A stretch of 14,009 bases of DNA from Betaproteobacteria bacterium (GTDB lineage Bacteria > Pseudomonadota > Gammaproteobacteria > Burkholderiales > Casimicrobiaceae), in NCBI GenBank assembly GCA_005883655.1, contig VBDA01000437.1, positions 2,172 to 16,180 of the forward strand, written 5' to 3'. The notes below the pieces were generated by a model. It was not told the DNA's origin and ran no database searches. It saw only the letters and a program-made list of their open reading frames with translations. A program made the translations under genes and the position numbers. Positions 1 to 7,700 of the stretch are shown piece by piece. Each line of letters opens with the position of its first letter. The stretch's first letter is position 1.

Positions 1-141
1 GGCGACGATGTTCGAATCGGGTCCCCGGACGGTCCTGCGATCATCCTGCTGCCGCTGCCGTATCCGCTCCGTGACGCACCATCGAGCGCGCCATCGAGCT
101 CAGCGCGCGAGGCCGGGGATCCTCGGGGCCGCACGGCGTGA
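1..141 (+). CDS. 3' end of an unidentified gene (partial, cut by window edge)
   Basis: Frame 1 is open from the first base to a TGA at 139–141, giving 46 residues. The first half reads like protein (GDDVRIGSPDGPAIILLPLP) and the tail is rich in Ser, Ala and Pro. The stop overlaps the GTG start of the next gene as GTGA, the usual arrangement of coupled genes, and this is the main reason for believing the frame. I do not recognise the family and the visible piece is too short to assign one. It could also be chance open frame in GC-rich DNA. Confidence 0.35.
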   Translation, partial: GDDVRIGSPDGPAIILLPLPYPLRDAPSSAPSSSAREAGDPRGRTA

Positions 142-431
142 GCGCTTCGCCGGTTCATTTCTACATCTACTATCGGATGGCTGCATCGCACGCTGCAGAC
201 GCACGCACAGCGCTCGCAGGTGTCATGGGCGCACTGGAGAAAGAGTTCGCGGTCAGCGGCCGGCTTTTGTGCGCGCAAAATGACGCTGCCCTGTGGATGG
301 AAGTCTACGAGAACGTTGGCGATCCGATGCGCTTCGAGGCAGCGTTGAACAGGTTGCTCGGAGAGACGCGCTTTGCAGCGTGGGTGGCGCCAGGCTCGGC
401 GCGGCGCACCGAGCGATTCGTGGCGAAATGA
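138..431 (+). CDS. DUF4936 family protein
   Basis: A 97-residue protein of the small, uncharacterised DUF4936 family, which I know mainly from betaproteobacteria. The family marks are an N-terminal strand of the type HFYIYYR (residues 7–13), a central WMEVYENVGDP segment (about 53–63), and a C-terminal stretch ending in a (R)ERFVAK tail. The architecture looks like a small ferredoxin-like alpha/beta domain with no signal peptide or membrane segment, so it is probably cytoplasmic. Its function is unknown. The GTG start at 138 is chosen because YIYYR must lie near the N-terminus and because it overlaps the preceding stop by four bases. It lies 47 bases before an NRDE-family gene on the same strand, a pairing I recall from other betaproteobacteria, so the two were probably co-transcribed. 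Confidence 0.8.
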   Translation: MSASPVHFYIYYRMAASHAADARTALAGVMGALEKEFAVSGRLLCAQNDAALWMEVYENVGDPMRFEAALNRLLGETRFAAWVAPGSARRTERFVAK

Positions 432-478
432 GCGAGGGAAACGCACTGCGCGGCTAGAGCTTCGCCTTCGAGACTGCC

Positions 479-1274
479 ATGTGCCTTGCCATCGTCGCGC
501 TCGATGCGCATCCCCGGTACCGCGTCGTGATCGCCGCCAATCGGGACGAATTTCACGCCCGCCCCGCGGCGCCCGCCCATTGGTGGTCGAGCGGCATCCT
601 TGCCGGCCAGGACCTGATCGGCGGCGGGGCCTGGTTCGGCGTTACTCGCAGCGGCCGCTGGGCTCTGGTCACCAATTATCGCGAGGGTATTCCCCGCGAT
701 CCGGACGCGCCCTCGCGCGGCAAGCTGGTTACCGCTGCGCTGCTGGACCCATCGCTGCCGCTGTTGTGCGCCGCGGCCATCGCGCGCGACGGCGCGAGAT
801 ACCACGGCTTCAGTCTTCTCTTCGGGGATGTCACCCCTCCAGTGAAGAACGAGCCCGGTCAATCCGTTCCCGACGATCGAAGCACGGCGGCGTACGTATC
901 GAGGCATCCACGGACTGTCAAATCACCTGCTCGAGACGCCGTGGCCCAAGCTCGTCAGAAGCAAGGAGCGCCTGGTCGATGCGCTCGACGGTCAAGCGCT
1001 TGACACCGCGGCTGCCTTTGCGCTGCTCGCCGATCGTGAGTCGGCAGACGACGCTACGTTGCCGGTGACAGGCGTGTCGCGGGAGCGCGAGCGCATGATG
1101 TCGAGCGCCTTCATCGTCAGTCCCGATTACGGGACGCGCTGCTCGACCGTTTTCGCGCTGGCGCGGGATGGGACCGCCAACTTCCTCGAGCGCAGTTTTG
1201 ATGCGGCGGGAAACATGACCGGTGAGGTCGCGCACGCGTTCACGGTCGCGGCGCCGCTTCATCAAGGCGCCTGA
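479..1274 (+). pseudogene. NRDE family protein (TANGO2-like), frame disrupted
   Basis: The N-terminal half is read in one frame from ATG 479. It has the Met-Cys start, the family-defining NRDE motif at residues 21–24, and the conserved GxTRSGRWALVTNYR and PSRGKLV segments, up to FSLLFGD near 829. The C-terminal half is read in a different frame from about 906 (IHGLSNHLLETPWPKLV, later SRERERMMSSAFIVSPDYGT and the ERSFDA segment) to the TGA at 1272–1274. Between them, a stretch near 875–903 in the third frame (SKHGGVRIE) looks like the missing link. This would mean two one-base losses, one between about 830 and 880 and one near 903–907, where GAGGCATC may have lost a G. Total length (about 265 codons) matches an intact family member. 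The family has an Ntn-hydrolase-like fold and poorly defined function. A real inactivation and an assembly error are both possible; neighbouring genes are intact. Confidence 0.8.
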
Positions 1275-1299
1275 AACCCGGCGAAGCTCGCTCGCTGGA

Positions 1300-2205
1300 C
1301 TAGTATTTATAACGAGAAAACGTCAGGCGCGAGGCGCGATCGCGCACGGTCAGACGGCAATGGCCGCCGACCGGCAGCGTCAGCTTGTCGCGGCAATGCC
1401 CGAACGGCAGTCCACGAAATACCGGCACGCCAAAGCGCGAGCGTGCGTGCTCGATCATGGCGTCGACGTCGTAGCCGTTGTCGTTGGCGCCAAGCTCGAT
1501 GCCGCTGAAGTCGCCGAGAATGACGGCGCGCTGTTGCTCCAGGGCACCGGCGAAATGAAGCTGATAGAGCATCCGCTCGATGCGATACGGATGCTCGCCG
1601 GTATCTTCGATGAACAAAATGCCGCCGTCGATGTGCGGAAAGTGGGACGTCCCGACGAGATGCGACAGCATGGCCAGGTTTCCGCCCCAGAGAATCCCTT
1701 CGTCGTCGAAAGGGCCCGGTCCGTCGAGCCTGCAATCCACCGTGTATTGATCCGCGCCGAGCAGCCCCCAGCAGTGTTCGGAGGTGAACGCCGACGGCGC
1801 TTCGGCGCCGAAATCGTACGCGGCCATCGGACCGGCGAAGCTGACCATGCCCTCATGCGCGAGGGCGGACAACTGGAACGCGGTGAAATCGCTGTGGCCC
1901 AGCCACCATTTCCGCGCCGCGGCGATGGCACCGAAGTCAATGCCGTCGAGGAGCCGCGACCACCCGTAGCCCCCGCGTACGGCGATCGCGATGTCGACCT
2001 TCGGATCGTTGGCCATGCGCATGATTGCGGCGAGACGCTCGCCGTCCGGCGCTGAAAAGCGCTGCCAGCGCGAAGCGACCGTCGGGTCGACAACTACTCG
2101 ATGGCCTTCGCCTTCGAGCCGCGATACCGCGCGTACGATCGCCGACGGATCGGTCGTGAACCCGGCGGGCGCATAAAAACCAATCCCGTATGAAGGCTTG
2201 GTCAA
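1300..2205 (-). CDS. ldcA: Muramoyltetrapeptide (LD-) carboxypeptidase, peptidase family S66
   Basis: This cytoplasmic serine peptidase removes the terminal D-Ala from recycled murein tetrapeptides, so that the tripeptide can re-enter peptidoglycan synthesis. Counting from the longer GTG start at 2247 (315 residues), the Ser-Glu-His triad is visible: Ser119 in LGHSDFTAFQ, Glu214 in LFIEDTGEHPYRIERM, and His284 in GLPFGHCRDKLTLP. The oxyanion-side AVRGGYGWSRLL motif (about 89–100) is also present. I prefer the TTG at 2205, which gives 301 residues starting just before PSYGIGFYAPAG. It overlaps the tadA stop as TTGA, whereas the GTG at 2247 adds 14 residues unlike the family and overlaps tadA by 46 bases; neither has a strong Shine–Dalgarno sequence. 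It is the last gene of the guaB-led operon and converges on the NRDE gene with only 25 bases between. Confidence 0.9.
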   Translation of the reverse strand: MTKPSYGIGFYAPAGFTTDPSAIVRAVSRLEGEGHRVVVDPTVASRWQRFSAPDGERLAAIMRMANDPKVDIAIAVRGGYGWSRLLDGIDFGAIAAARKWWLGHSDFTAFQLSALAHEGMVSFAGPMAAYDFGAEAPSAFTSEHCWGLLGADQYTVDCRLDGPGPFDDEGILWGGNLAMLSHLVGTSHFPHIDGGILFIEDTGEHPYRIERMLYQLHFAGALEQQRAVILGDFSGIELGANDNGYDVDAMIEHARSRFGVPVFRGLPFGHCRDKLTLPVGGHCRLTVRDRASRLTFSRYKY

Positions 2206-2702
2206 GGCCGACGCGCAACGAAAAACTCGCTTAGCAGCCGCCCACACGCTTCGCCGGCGACGTCACCTGTCACTGTCGCGTGGTGATTGAGGCGCCGCTC
2301 GGCAAACAGATCGACCACACTGCCGCATGCTCCCGTCTTCGGATCGCGAGCTCCGAATACGAGCCGCCGGATGCGTGCGTGCAGAATCGCTCCCGCGCAC
2401 ATCGCACACGGCTCGATGGTGACGTACAGGTCGCAGTCCGGCAGGCGATAGTTGCCGAGCGCTCGCGCCGCTTCGCGCAGCGCCGCGATCTCGGCGTGCG
2501 CAGTCGGATCGTTGGCGGCGATCGGCGCGTTGCCGCCGCGCCCGATGATCGCATTGTCCTTGATCACCACCGCGCCGACCGGCACCTCTCCTCGCGCCTG
2601 CGCCTGGCGCGCCAGGGAAAGCGCCTCTTCCATCCAGTGCTCGGGGGAAAAGGCCTCAACCGGATTTCCGGGCGTACCGGCGTCGGTTCGGGAAGCAATC
2701 AT
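2202..2702 (-). CDS. tadA: tRNA adenosine(34) deaminase TadA
   Basis: This zinc enzyme converts A34 to inosine in the wobble position of tRNA-Arg(ACG), which is needed to read CGN codons. The 166-residue protein shows the cytidine-deaminase-fold signature: the HAE motif (His69, catalytic proton-shuttle Glu71) in the segment PTAHAEIAALREA, and PCAMCAGA with zinc ligands Cys99 and Cys102. The strand GEVPVGAVVI at 38–47 is also typical of TadA. The roughly 20 residues before EHWMEEAL are an unconserved extension, and Met24 is a possible alternative start. The ATG at 2702 lies 7 bases after the ridA-like stop, and its own stop overlaps the ldcA TTG, so it belongs in the same operon. Family identity is secure; guanine deaminases and other relatives differ around the PCxxC motif. 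Confidence 0.95.
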   Translation of the reverse strand: MIASRTDAGTPGNPVEAFSPEHWMEEALSLARQAQARGEVPVGAVVIKDNAIIGRGGNAPIAANDPTAHAEIAALREAARALGNYRLPDCDLYVTIEPCAMCAGAILHARIRRLVFGARDPKTGACGSVVDLFAERRLNHHATVTGDVAGEACGRLLSEFFVARRP

Positions 2703-2709
2703 CGCTGTT

Positions 2710-3114
2710 TCACGGCCGCTCGACGCCGTCGATGATCATGGCGTCGGCCTCGATCTCCACCAGCAAATCCGGATCGATCAGCCGCGACACCTCGACCATC
2801 GTCGTCGCCGGCCGGATGTCGGCGAACGCTTCCCCGTGCGCGCGGCCAATCTCCTCCCAATGCGCGATGTCGGTCACGAAGATGCGTGTGCGGACCACGT
2901 CGGCGAGTACTGCGCCGGCCGCCGCAAGCGCTCGCTCGATATTGGCGATCGCCTGTCTCGCCTGCGCGTACGGATCGCCTTTGCCGACGATGGCGCCATC
3001 GCTGCCGGTCGAGGTCGTTCCCGACACCCAGACCCGGCCGTCGACCCTGACCGCGCGCGAGTAGCCGACCACCGGCTCCCAGGAGGTTCCCGACGAATAA
3101 AGTTGGCGGCGCAT
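2710..3114 (-). CDS. RidA/YjgF/YER057c family protein lacking the catalytic arginine
   Basis: A 134-residue member of the RidA (YjgF/UK114) family of small trimeric cytoplasmic proteins. The family pattern is clear: VRVDGRVWVSGTTS near 22–35, the QARQAIANIERALAAAGA helix (51–68), VRTRIFVTDIAHWEEIG (74–90), and PATTMVEVSRL with VEIEADA near the end. Archetypal RidA hydrolyses reactive enamines and imines released by PLP enzymes, and needs Arg105 in a P-A-R-[ST] motif. Here the aligned residue is Thr104 (P-A-T-T), while the second key position, Glu120, is kept. This suggests a divergent Rid subgroup that may not have imine deaminase activity, so I do not use the name ridA. The ATG lies three bases after the guaA stop, so it is very probably translated from the same transcript. 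No signal peptide is seen. Confidence 0.9.
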   Translation of the reverse strand: MRRQLYSSGTSWEPVVGYSRAVRVDGRVWVSGTTSTGSDGAIVGKGDPYAQARQAIANIERALAAAGAVLADVVRTRIFVTDIAHWEEIGRAHGEAFADIRPATTMVEVSRLIDPDLLVEIEADAMIIDGVERP

Positions 3115-3117
3115 CGC

Positions 3118-4776
3118 CTATTCCCACTCGATGGTTGCCGGCGGCTTGCCGGAAATGTCGTACACGACGCGATTGATGCCGCGCACTTCGTTGATGATGC
3201 GGCTCGACACCGTGGCCAGCAGCTCGTGCGGTAGCAGCAGCTCGTGCGGCAGCGGTGCCCAATGCGCGGTCATGAAATCGGTGGTCTGCACGGCACGCAG
3301 CGCGACGACGTGCTCGTAGGTGCGGCCGTCGCCCATCACGCCGACCGAGCGCACCGGCAGAAACACCGCGAAAGCCTGCGCGACCGCGTCGTACCAGTTG
3401 CTGGGTCCGGCGCCAGCTTCGTTGGCGTGCGCACCCGAGTCTTCGCCCGGCGCGGTTATCGCGCCGCAAGACGTCTTGCGCAGCTCGTCGATGAAAATCG
3501 CGTCGGCGCGACGCAGTAGCTCAGCGTGCTCGCGCCTGACTTCGCCCAGGATGCGAACGCCTAAGCCCGGTCCGGGAAAGGGGTGCCTGAACACCAGATC
3601 GCGCGGTAAGCCGAGCGTGAGACCGAGCTCGCGCACCTCGTCCTTGAACAGCTCGCGCAAGGGCTCCAGCAGCTTCAGGTGCAGCGTCTCGGGCAAGCCG
3701 CCGACATTGTGGTGCGATTTGATCGTATGCGCCGTCTTGCTGCCGCCCGCGGACTCGATCACGTCGGGATAGATCGTTCCCTGCGCCAGCCACTTCGCGT
3801 TCGGCAGCCTGGCCGCCTCCGCCTGAAATACGTGTATGAACTCGCGCCCGATGATCTTGCGTTTCTCCTCCGGATCGGTGATCCCGGCAAGCGCGCGCAG
3901 GAAGACCTCGCTTGCATCGACCATCAGCACCTTGACGCCGAGGTGTTTCGCGAAGGTTTCCATGACCTGCTTCGCCTCGTTCAGGCGCAGCAAGCCGGTG
4001 TCGACGAACACGCATGTCAGCTGGTCGCCAATGGCTCGGTGGATGAGCGCCGCGGCGACGGACGAATCGACCCCACCCGAAAGGCCGAGAATGACTTCCT
4101 CGGTGCCGACCTGGGCGCGTATTTTCGCCACTGCCTCGTCGGCGTAGGCGGGCATGGTCCAGTCGCCCTCGCAGCCGCAAATATCGCGGACAAAACGCTT
4201 GAGGATCGCTTTGCCTTGAGGCGTATGCGTCACCTCGGGATGAAACTGGACCGCGTAGTAGCGGCGGGATTCATCCATCATGGCGGCGATTGGCGTTGCT
4301 TCATTGCTCGCCATCAGCGTGAAGCCCGGTGGTAACGCGGTGACCTTGTCGCCGTGACTCATCCACACATCGAGCAGACCGTGGCCATCGGCGTCGGCGC
4401 GATCCTGGATACCTTTGAGCAGTCGACCGTGGCCGCGTGCGCGAATTTGCGCGTAACCGAATTCGCGCGTGAGCCCGTTCTCGACCGCACCGCCCAGTTG
4501 CGCCGCCATCGTCTGCATCCCGTAGCAGATGCCGAGTACTGGGACTCCCGCCGACCATACGCTGGCCGGTGCCCGCGGTGCTTCACCGTCGATGACGCTG
4601 TTCGGGCCTCCCGAAAGAACGATCCCCGCCGGCGCGAACTTCCTGATGAACGACTCCGGTACGTCGAAGGGATGGATTTCACAATACACGTTCAACTCGC
4701 GCACGCGGCGGGCGATGAGCTGAGTGTATTGCGCGCCGAAATCGAGAATCAGGATGGATGAATGCATGGGCGTCAT
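3118..4776 (-). CDS. guaA: GMP synthase (glutamine-hydrolysing)
   Basis: This cytoplasmic enzyme converts XMP to GMP using ATP and ammonia from glutamine, the last step of guanine nucleotide synthesis. The N-terminal class I glutamine amidotransferase domain has Cys84 (in GICYGMQ), His179 and Glu181 (QFHPEVTHT). The ATP-pyrophosphatase domain starts near 207, with P-loop SGGVDSS at 233–239. The C-terminal dimerisation domain carries SVGVMGDGRTYEHV (477–490) and ends in KPPATIEWE. It has 552 residues, against 525 in E. coli. The excess comes from an insertion at about 435–460 (a Gly/Ala-rich loop before NWYDAVAQAF) and a duplicated LPHELL at 509–520. The ATG at 4776 overlaps the transporter stop as ATGA; Met4 is an alternative start. 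It is part of the guaB-led operon. Confidence 0.97.
   Translation of the reverse strand: MTPMHSSILILDFGAQYTQLIARRVRELNVYCEIHPFDVPESFIRKFAPAGIVLSGGPNSVIDGEAPRAPASVWSAGVPVLGICYGMQTMAAQLGGAVENGLTREFGYAQIRARGHGRLLKGIQDRADADGHGLLDVWMSHGDKVTALPPGFTLMASNEATPIAAMMDESRRYYAVQFHPEVTHTPQGKAILKRFVRDICGCEGDWTMPAYADEAVAKIRAQVGTEEVILGLSGGVDSSVAAALIHRAIGDQLTCVFVDTGLLRLNEAKQVMETFAKHLGVKVLMVDASEVFLRALAGITDPEEKRKIIGREFIHVFQAEAARLPNAKWLAQGTIYPDVIESAGGSKTAHTIKSHHNVGGLPETLHLKLLEPLRELFKDEVRELGLTLGLPRDLVFRHPFPGPGLGVRILGEVRREHAELLRRADAIFIDELRKTSCGAITAPGEDSGAHANEAGAGPSNWYDAVAQAFAVFLPVRSVGVMGDGRTYEHVVALRAVQTTDFMTAHWAPLPHELLLPHELLATVSSRIINEVRGINRVVYDISGKPPATIEWE
3217..3252 (-). repeat. 18-base tandem duplication inside guaA
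   Basis: The bases at 3217–3234 and 3235–3252 are two adjacent copies of an 18-base unit (cagcagctcgtgcgg followed by tag or cag) that differ at one position. Because 18 is a multiple of three, the frame is kept and GuaA gains a second LPHELL hexapeptide in its C-terminal dimerisation domain. In E. coli GuaA only one such segment (LPYDFL) stands between TAHWA and the RIINEV motif, so one copy is extra. Confidence 0.9.
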
Positions 4777-6014
4777 TGAACCGCGCGAGCCACGGCTGCG
4801 CCGGCGAAATGGCGGCGCGCCAGCCAGAATGCAACCCCCTGCAGCAGCGCGCTGACAAAGAACGTGATGCCGACGCGCCAGTCCTCGGGCGGCAATTGGC
4901 TAACGCCCGCCAGCAACGGCGTGCCGATCAGGGGCGCGACGACGAACATGATGCTGTTGATCGAGTTGAGCGCTCCCATGGTGACGCCCTGCTCGCGAGG
5001 ATCCACGGCATTGGAGACGACCGCCTGCAGCGCGGGGCCCGCCGCAAAGGACAGGAAGTTGGCGAGAATGATGGCGTACATCATCCATCCCTGTTGCGCG
5101 AGACCGTAGAGAACATAGGCGACGGTCCCGGTCGCCAGCCCGGCAAGCGCCAGCCGAACGTTGCCGAAGCGGCGCAGCAGGGTCCCCAGCAAGCCTCCCT
5201 GCACGACGGCCGCCACCAAGCCGACACAGAACAGCGCGAAACCGTTTTCGCGGGTCCCCCAGCCGAAACGGAAGTGGGTGAAGAGCACCCAAGTGGTCTG
5301 CAACATCAGCTGCGCGAGCACCACCAGCGCAAACACGATGACCAGGTTTCCGATCTCGCGGTGCCGGGCAAGTGTCAGCAGCGCGGAGAAAGGATTGGCC
5401 CTAGCGAGCGAGAACGGCGCGCGGCGATCGGATGGCAACGACTCCGGCAGAATGAAAAATCCGTAGGCGGCGTTGACCAGCGACAGGCTGGCGGCGGCGT
5501 AAAAGGGCAAGTGCAGGTTCACGCTGCCGAGCAGGCCACCGATCACTGGGCCAAAAATGAAGCCGAGGCCAAAGGCCGCGCCGACCAGTCCGAAACTCTT
5601 CGCTCTCTGGTCGGTCGTCGACACATCCGACGCGTACGCATTGGCGACCGAAAAACTTGCCCCGGCGGCACCGCCGACCACCCGGGCGACGAACATCAGC
5701 GCCAGCGATGGCGCGAGCGCCAGCAAAAGGAAATGCAATCCGAGACCCAGAAGCGACCACAGCAGCAGCGGGCGGCGCCCGAAGCGGTCCGATAGCGCAC
5801 CGAGCAAGGGTGCGCAAAAGAATTGCATCAGGCCGTAGACGACGACGAGCGCTCCGTACCAGTAAGTCTGCAATTCGCGGCTGGCGGTGTACTCGCCGAC
5901 CAGCATCGGCAGCACCGGAAGCGCGATGCCAATGCCGAGGACATCGATGAAGACCACCACCAGGATGAACGGCATCCCCGCGCGACGGCCTGGCACGGTG
6001 CTGGCGCTAGACAC
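4773..6014 (-). CDS. MFS transporter, TCR/Tet (TetA-like, DHA1) family
   Basis: A 413-residue inner-membrane protein with about twelve hydrophobic segments, expected to export a small molecule in exchange for protons. The first helix carries VFIDVLGIGIALPVLP with a TetA-like Asp24. Motif A is LGALSDRFGRRPLLL at 71–85, between helices 2 and 3. The antiporter motif C, GLGFIFGPVIGG, is at 149–160, and the second half has the TetA-like GPALQAVVSNAVDPREQG at 326–343. The GTG at 6014 is preceded by GAAGG at good spacing; Met14 is an alternative start nearer the first helix. The gene sits between guaB (98-base gap) and guaA (4-base overlap). Its substrate cannot be read from sequence. TetA-like similarity does not prove tetracycline resistance; the operon position suggests, but does not show, a purine-related or antimetabolite substrate. 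Confidence 0.9.
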   Translation of the reverse strand: MSSASTVPGRRAGMPFILVVVFIDVLGIGIALPVLPMLVGEYTASRELQTYWYGALVVVYGLMQFFCAPLLGALSDRFGRRPLLLWSLLGLGLHFLLLALAPSLALMFVARVVGGAAGASFSVANAYASDVSTTDQRAKSFGLVGAAFGLGFIFGPVIGGLLGSVNLHLPFYAAASLSLVNAAYGFFILPESLPSDRRAPFSLARANPFSALLTLARHREIGNLVIVFALVVLAQLMLQTTWVLFTHFRFGWGTRENGFALFCVGLVAAVVQGGLLGTLLRRFGNVRLALAGLATGTVAYVLYGLAQQGWMMYAIILANFLSFAAGPALQAVVSNAVDPREQGVTMGALNSINSIMFVVAPLIGTPLLAGVSQLPPEDWRVGITFFVSALLQGVAFWLARRHFAGAAVARAVQ

Positions 6015-6112
6015 CGGAAGCCTTCATCGCCAAGCGCGGAGGTGTGGTTGCCGGATCGTCCCGCACAGCGGCTTCGTTCGGTCCGGCGCGGGGCCTGGAT
6101 GGAGCCGCGCTG

Positions 6113-7579
6113 TCAGTCGACGCGATAATTCGGCGCTTCCTTGGTGATCTGCACGTCGTGCACGTGCGATTCGCGAATGCCGGCGGTCGTGATCTCCACG
6201 AACTCGGCGTGGGTGCGCAACGCGTCGATGTTCGCGCAGCCGCAATAGCCCATTGCCGCGCGCACCCCACCAAGAAGTTGATACACGACGGCGACCATCG
6301 TCCCCTTGTACGGCACGCGTCCCTCGATGCCTTCGGGGACCAGCTTTTCCGCGACGCCTTCGCCTTCGGAGTCCTGAAAGTAGCGGTCGCTCGAGCCGAG
6401 CTGCATCGCGGCCAGCGAGCCCATGCCGCGGTAGCTCTTGTACGAGCGTCCCTGATAGAGCTCGATCTCTCCGGGGGATTCCTCGGTCCCAGCGAACAGG
6501 CTGCCCAGCATGACGCTGGACGCGCCCGCGGCGATCGCCTTCGCGACGTCTCCGGAATATCGAATACCGCCATCGGCGATCAGCGGAATACCGAGATCGC
6601 CGACGCCCTCGAGCGTGCCGAGTATCGCGGAGATCTGCGGAACGCCAACACCAGCGACGATCCGCGTGGTGCAGATAGATCCGGGACCGATACCGATTTT
6701 GATTCCGTCGGCGCCGCAGTCGGCCAGCGCCCGCGCACCGCTCGCGGTCGCCACGTTGCCGCCGATGAGCTGCACTTTCGGGAAAGTACGCTTGACCCAG
6801 CGAACGCGGTCGAGTACGCCTTGAGAGTGACCGTGCGAGGTGTCGACGACCAGAACGTCGACGCCGGCAGCGACCAGCGCTTCGGCCCGTTCATCGGTGT
6901 CGGCGCCGGTTCCGAGCGCTGCGCCGACGCGCAACTGCCCGAGCTCGTCCTTGCAGGCGTTCGGGTGCTCGGTCGCTTTCAGGATGTCTTTGACCGTAAT
7001 GAGACCTTTTAGCTCGAACTTGTCGTTCACAACAAGAACTCGTTCGAGCCGATGGCGGTGCATCAGGCTCTTCGCGTACTCCAGGTCGGTGCCCTCGGCA
7101 ACGGTGACCAGCTTGTCGCCTTTGGTCATGATATTGGCCACCGGTTGATCGAGATTGGTCTCGAAGCGCAGGTCGCGATTGGTCACGATGCCGACCACCT
7201 TGCGCCCGTCGAGCACCGGTAGCCCGGAGATCCTGTGCTGCCGGGTCAATGCCAGCACGTCGTGCACCGACATGGTGGGCGGGACCGTAATCGGATCCTT
7301 GACCACGCCGCTCTCGAACCGCTTGACCTTGGCCACCTCGGCCGCCTGGGCCCTCGGGGGCATATTCTTGTGCACGATTCCCATCCCGCCCTCTTGGGCG
7401 ATAGCGATGGCAAGGCGCGCTTCAGTTACCGTGTCCATTGCCGCCGAGAGAAGCGGAATGTTCAGGACAATGCTCGAGGTAAGGCGGGTTTGGAGGCTGA
7501 CGTCGCGGGGAACGACGGTGGAATGGGCAGGGAGCAGGAGGACGTCGTCAAAAGTGAGGGCTTTTTGAACGACACGCAT
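6113..7579 (-). CDS. guaB: IMP dehydrogenase
   Basis: This cytoplasmic tetrameric enzyme oxidises IMP to XMP with NAD+, the committed and rate-limiting step toward GMP. The 488 residues match the bacterial family length. The TIM-barrel begins with ALTFDDVLLLP (7–17). A CBS pair is inserted at about 92–205 (VVKDPITVPPTMS, then the second repeat ending ITVKDILKATEHP). The catalytic loop GPGSICTTRIVAGVGVPQ carries the nucleophile Cys303. The phosphate-binding ADGGIRYSGD and the flap segment EGIEGRVPYKG follow. The ATG at 7579 has AGGAGA eight bases upstream. It is the first gene of the operon and has its own strong promoter at 7608–7636. No odd residues were seen. Confidence 0.98.
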   Translation of the reverse strand: MRVVQKALTFDDVLLLPAHSTVVPRDVSLQTRLTSSIVLNIPLLSAAMDTVTEARLAIAIAQEGGMGIVHKNMPPRAQAAEVAKVKRFESGVVKDPITVPPTMSVHDVLALTRQHRISGLPVLDGRKVVGIVTNRDLRFETNLDQPVANIMTKGDKLVTVAEGTDLEYAKSLMHRHRLERVLVVNDKFELKGLITVKDILKATEHPNACKDELGQLRVGAALGTGADTDERAEALVAAGVDVLVVDTSHGHSQGVLDRVRWVKRTFPKVQLIGGNVATASGARALADCGADGIKIGIGPGSICTTRIVAGVGVPQISAILGTLEGVGDLGIPLIADGGIRYSGDVAKAIAAGASSVMLGSLFAGTEESPGEIELYQGRSYKSYRGMGSLAAMQLGSSDRYFQDSEGEGVAEKLVPEGIEGRVPYKGTMVAVVYQLLGGVRAAMGYCGCANIDALRTHAEFVEITTAGIRESHVHDVQITKEAPNYRVD

Positions 7580-7607
7580 CGTGCATTTCTCCTATGCGCA
7601 AAAACCG

Positions 7608-7636
7608 ATTATACGCGGGTCGTGGACACCGGTAAA
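7608..7636 (-). promoter_or_regulatory. Sigma70-type promoter of the guaB operon
   Basis: On the minus strand the −35 element is TTTACC (7631–7636) and the −10 is a perfect TATAAT (7608–7613), with a 17-base spacer. Transcription should start near 7601, giving a leader of about 20 bases that contains the AGGAGA ribosome binding site at 7588–7593. The short leader leaves no room for a riboswitch. I could not recognise a PurR-like operator in the surrounding sequence. Confidence 0.8.
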
Positions 7637-7700
7637 CGACAGCCGACAGACCGCTTGGCGGCGGCGAGTTGACGAGTGCCTTGGGTTAGCATTACCTTGT

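Noticed and set aside
2699..3469. 256-codon minus-strand frame overlapping ridA-like gene and the end of guaA
   Set aside because: Arg-rich out-of-frame reading of two secure genes.
4758..5795. 345-codon plus-strand open frame antisense to the MFS transporter
   Set aside because: Shadow of the transporter gene. It is hydrophilic, Gln/Arg-rich sequence with no recognisable domain.
4773..6014. Calling the transporter a tetracycline resistance determinant
   Set aside because: It has general TCR/Tet family motifs, but it sits in a housekeeping operon without mobile elements or a TetR partner; substrate is unknown.
6044..7012. 322-codon plus-strand open frame antisense to guaB
   Set aside because: guaB is certain on the opposite strand; this frame shows no motifs or ribosome binding site.
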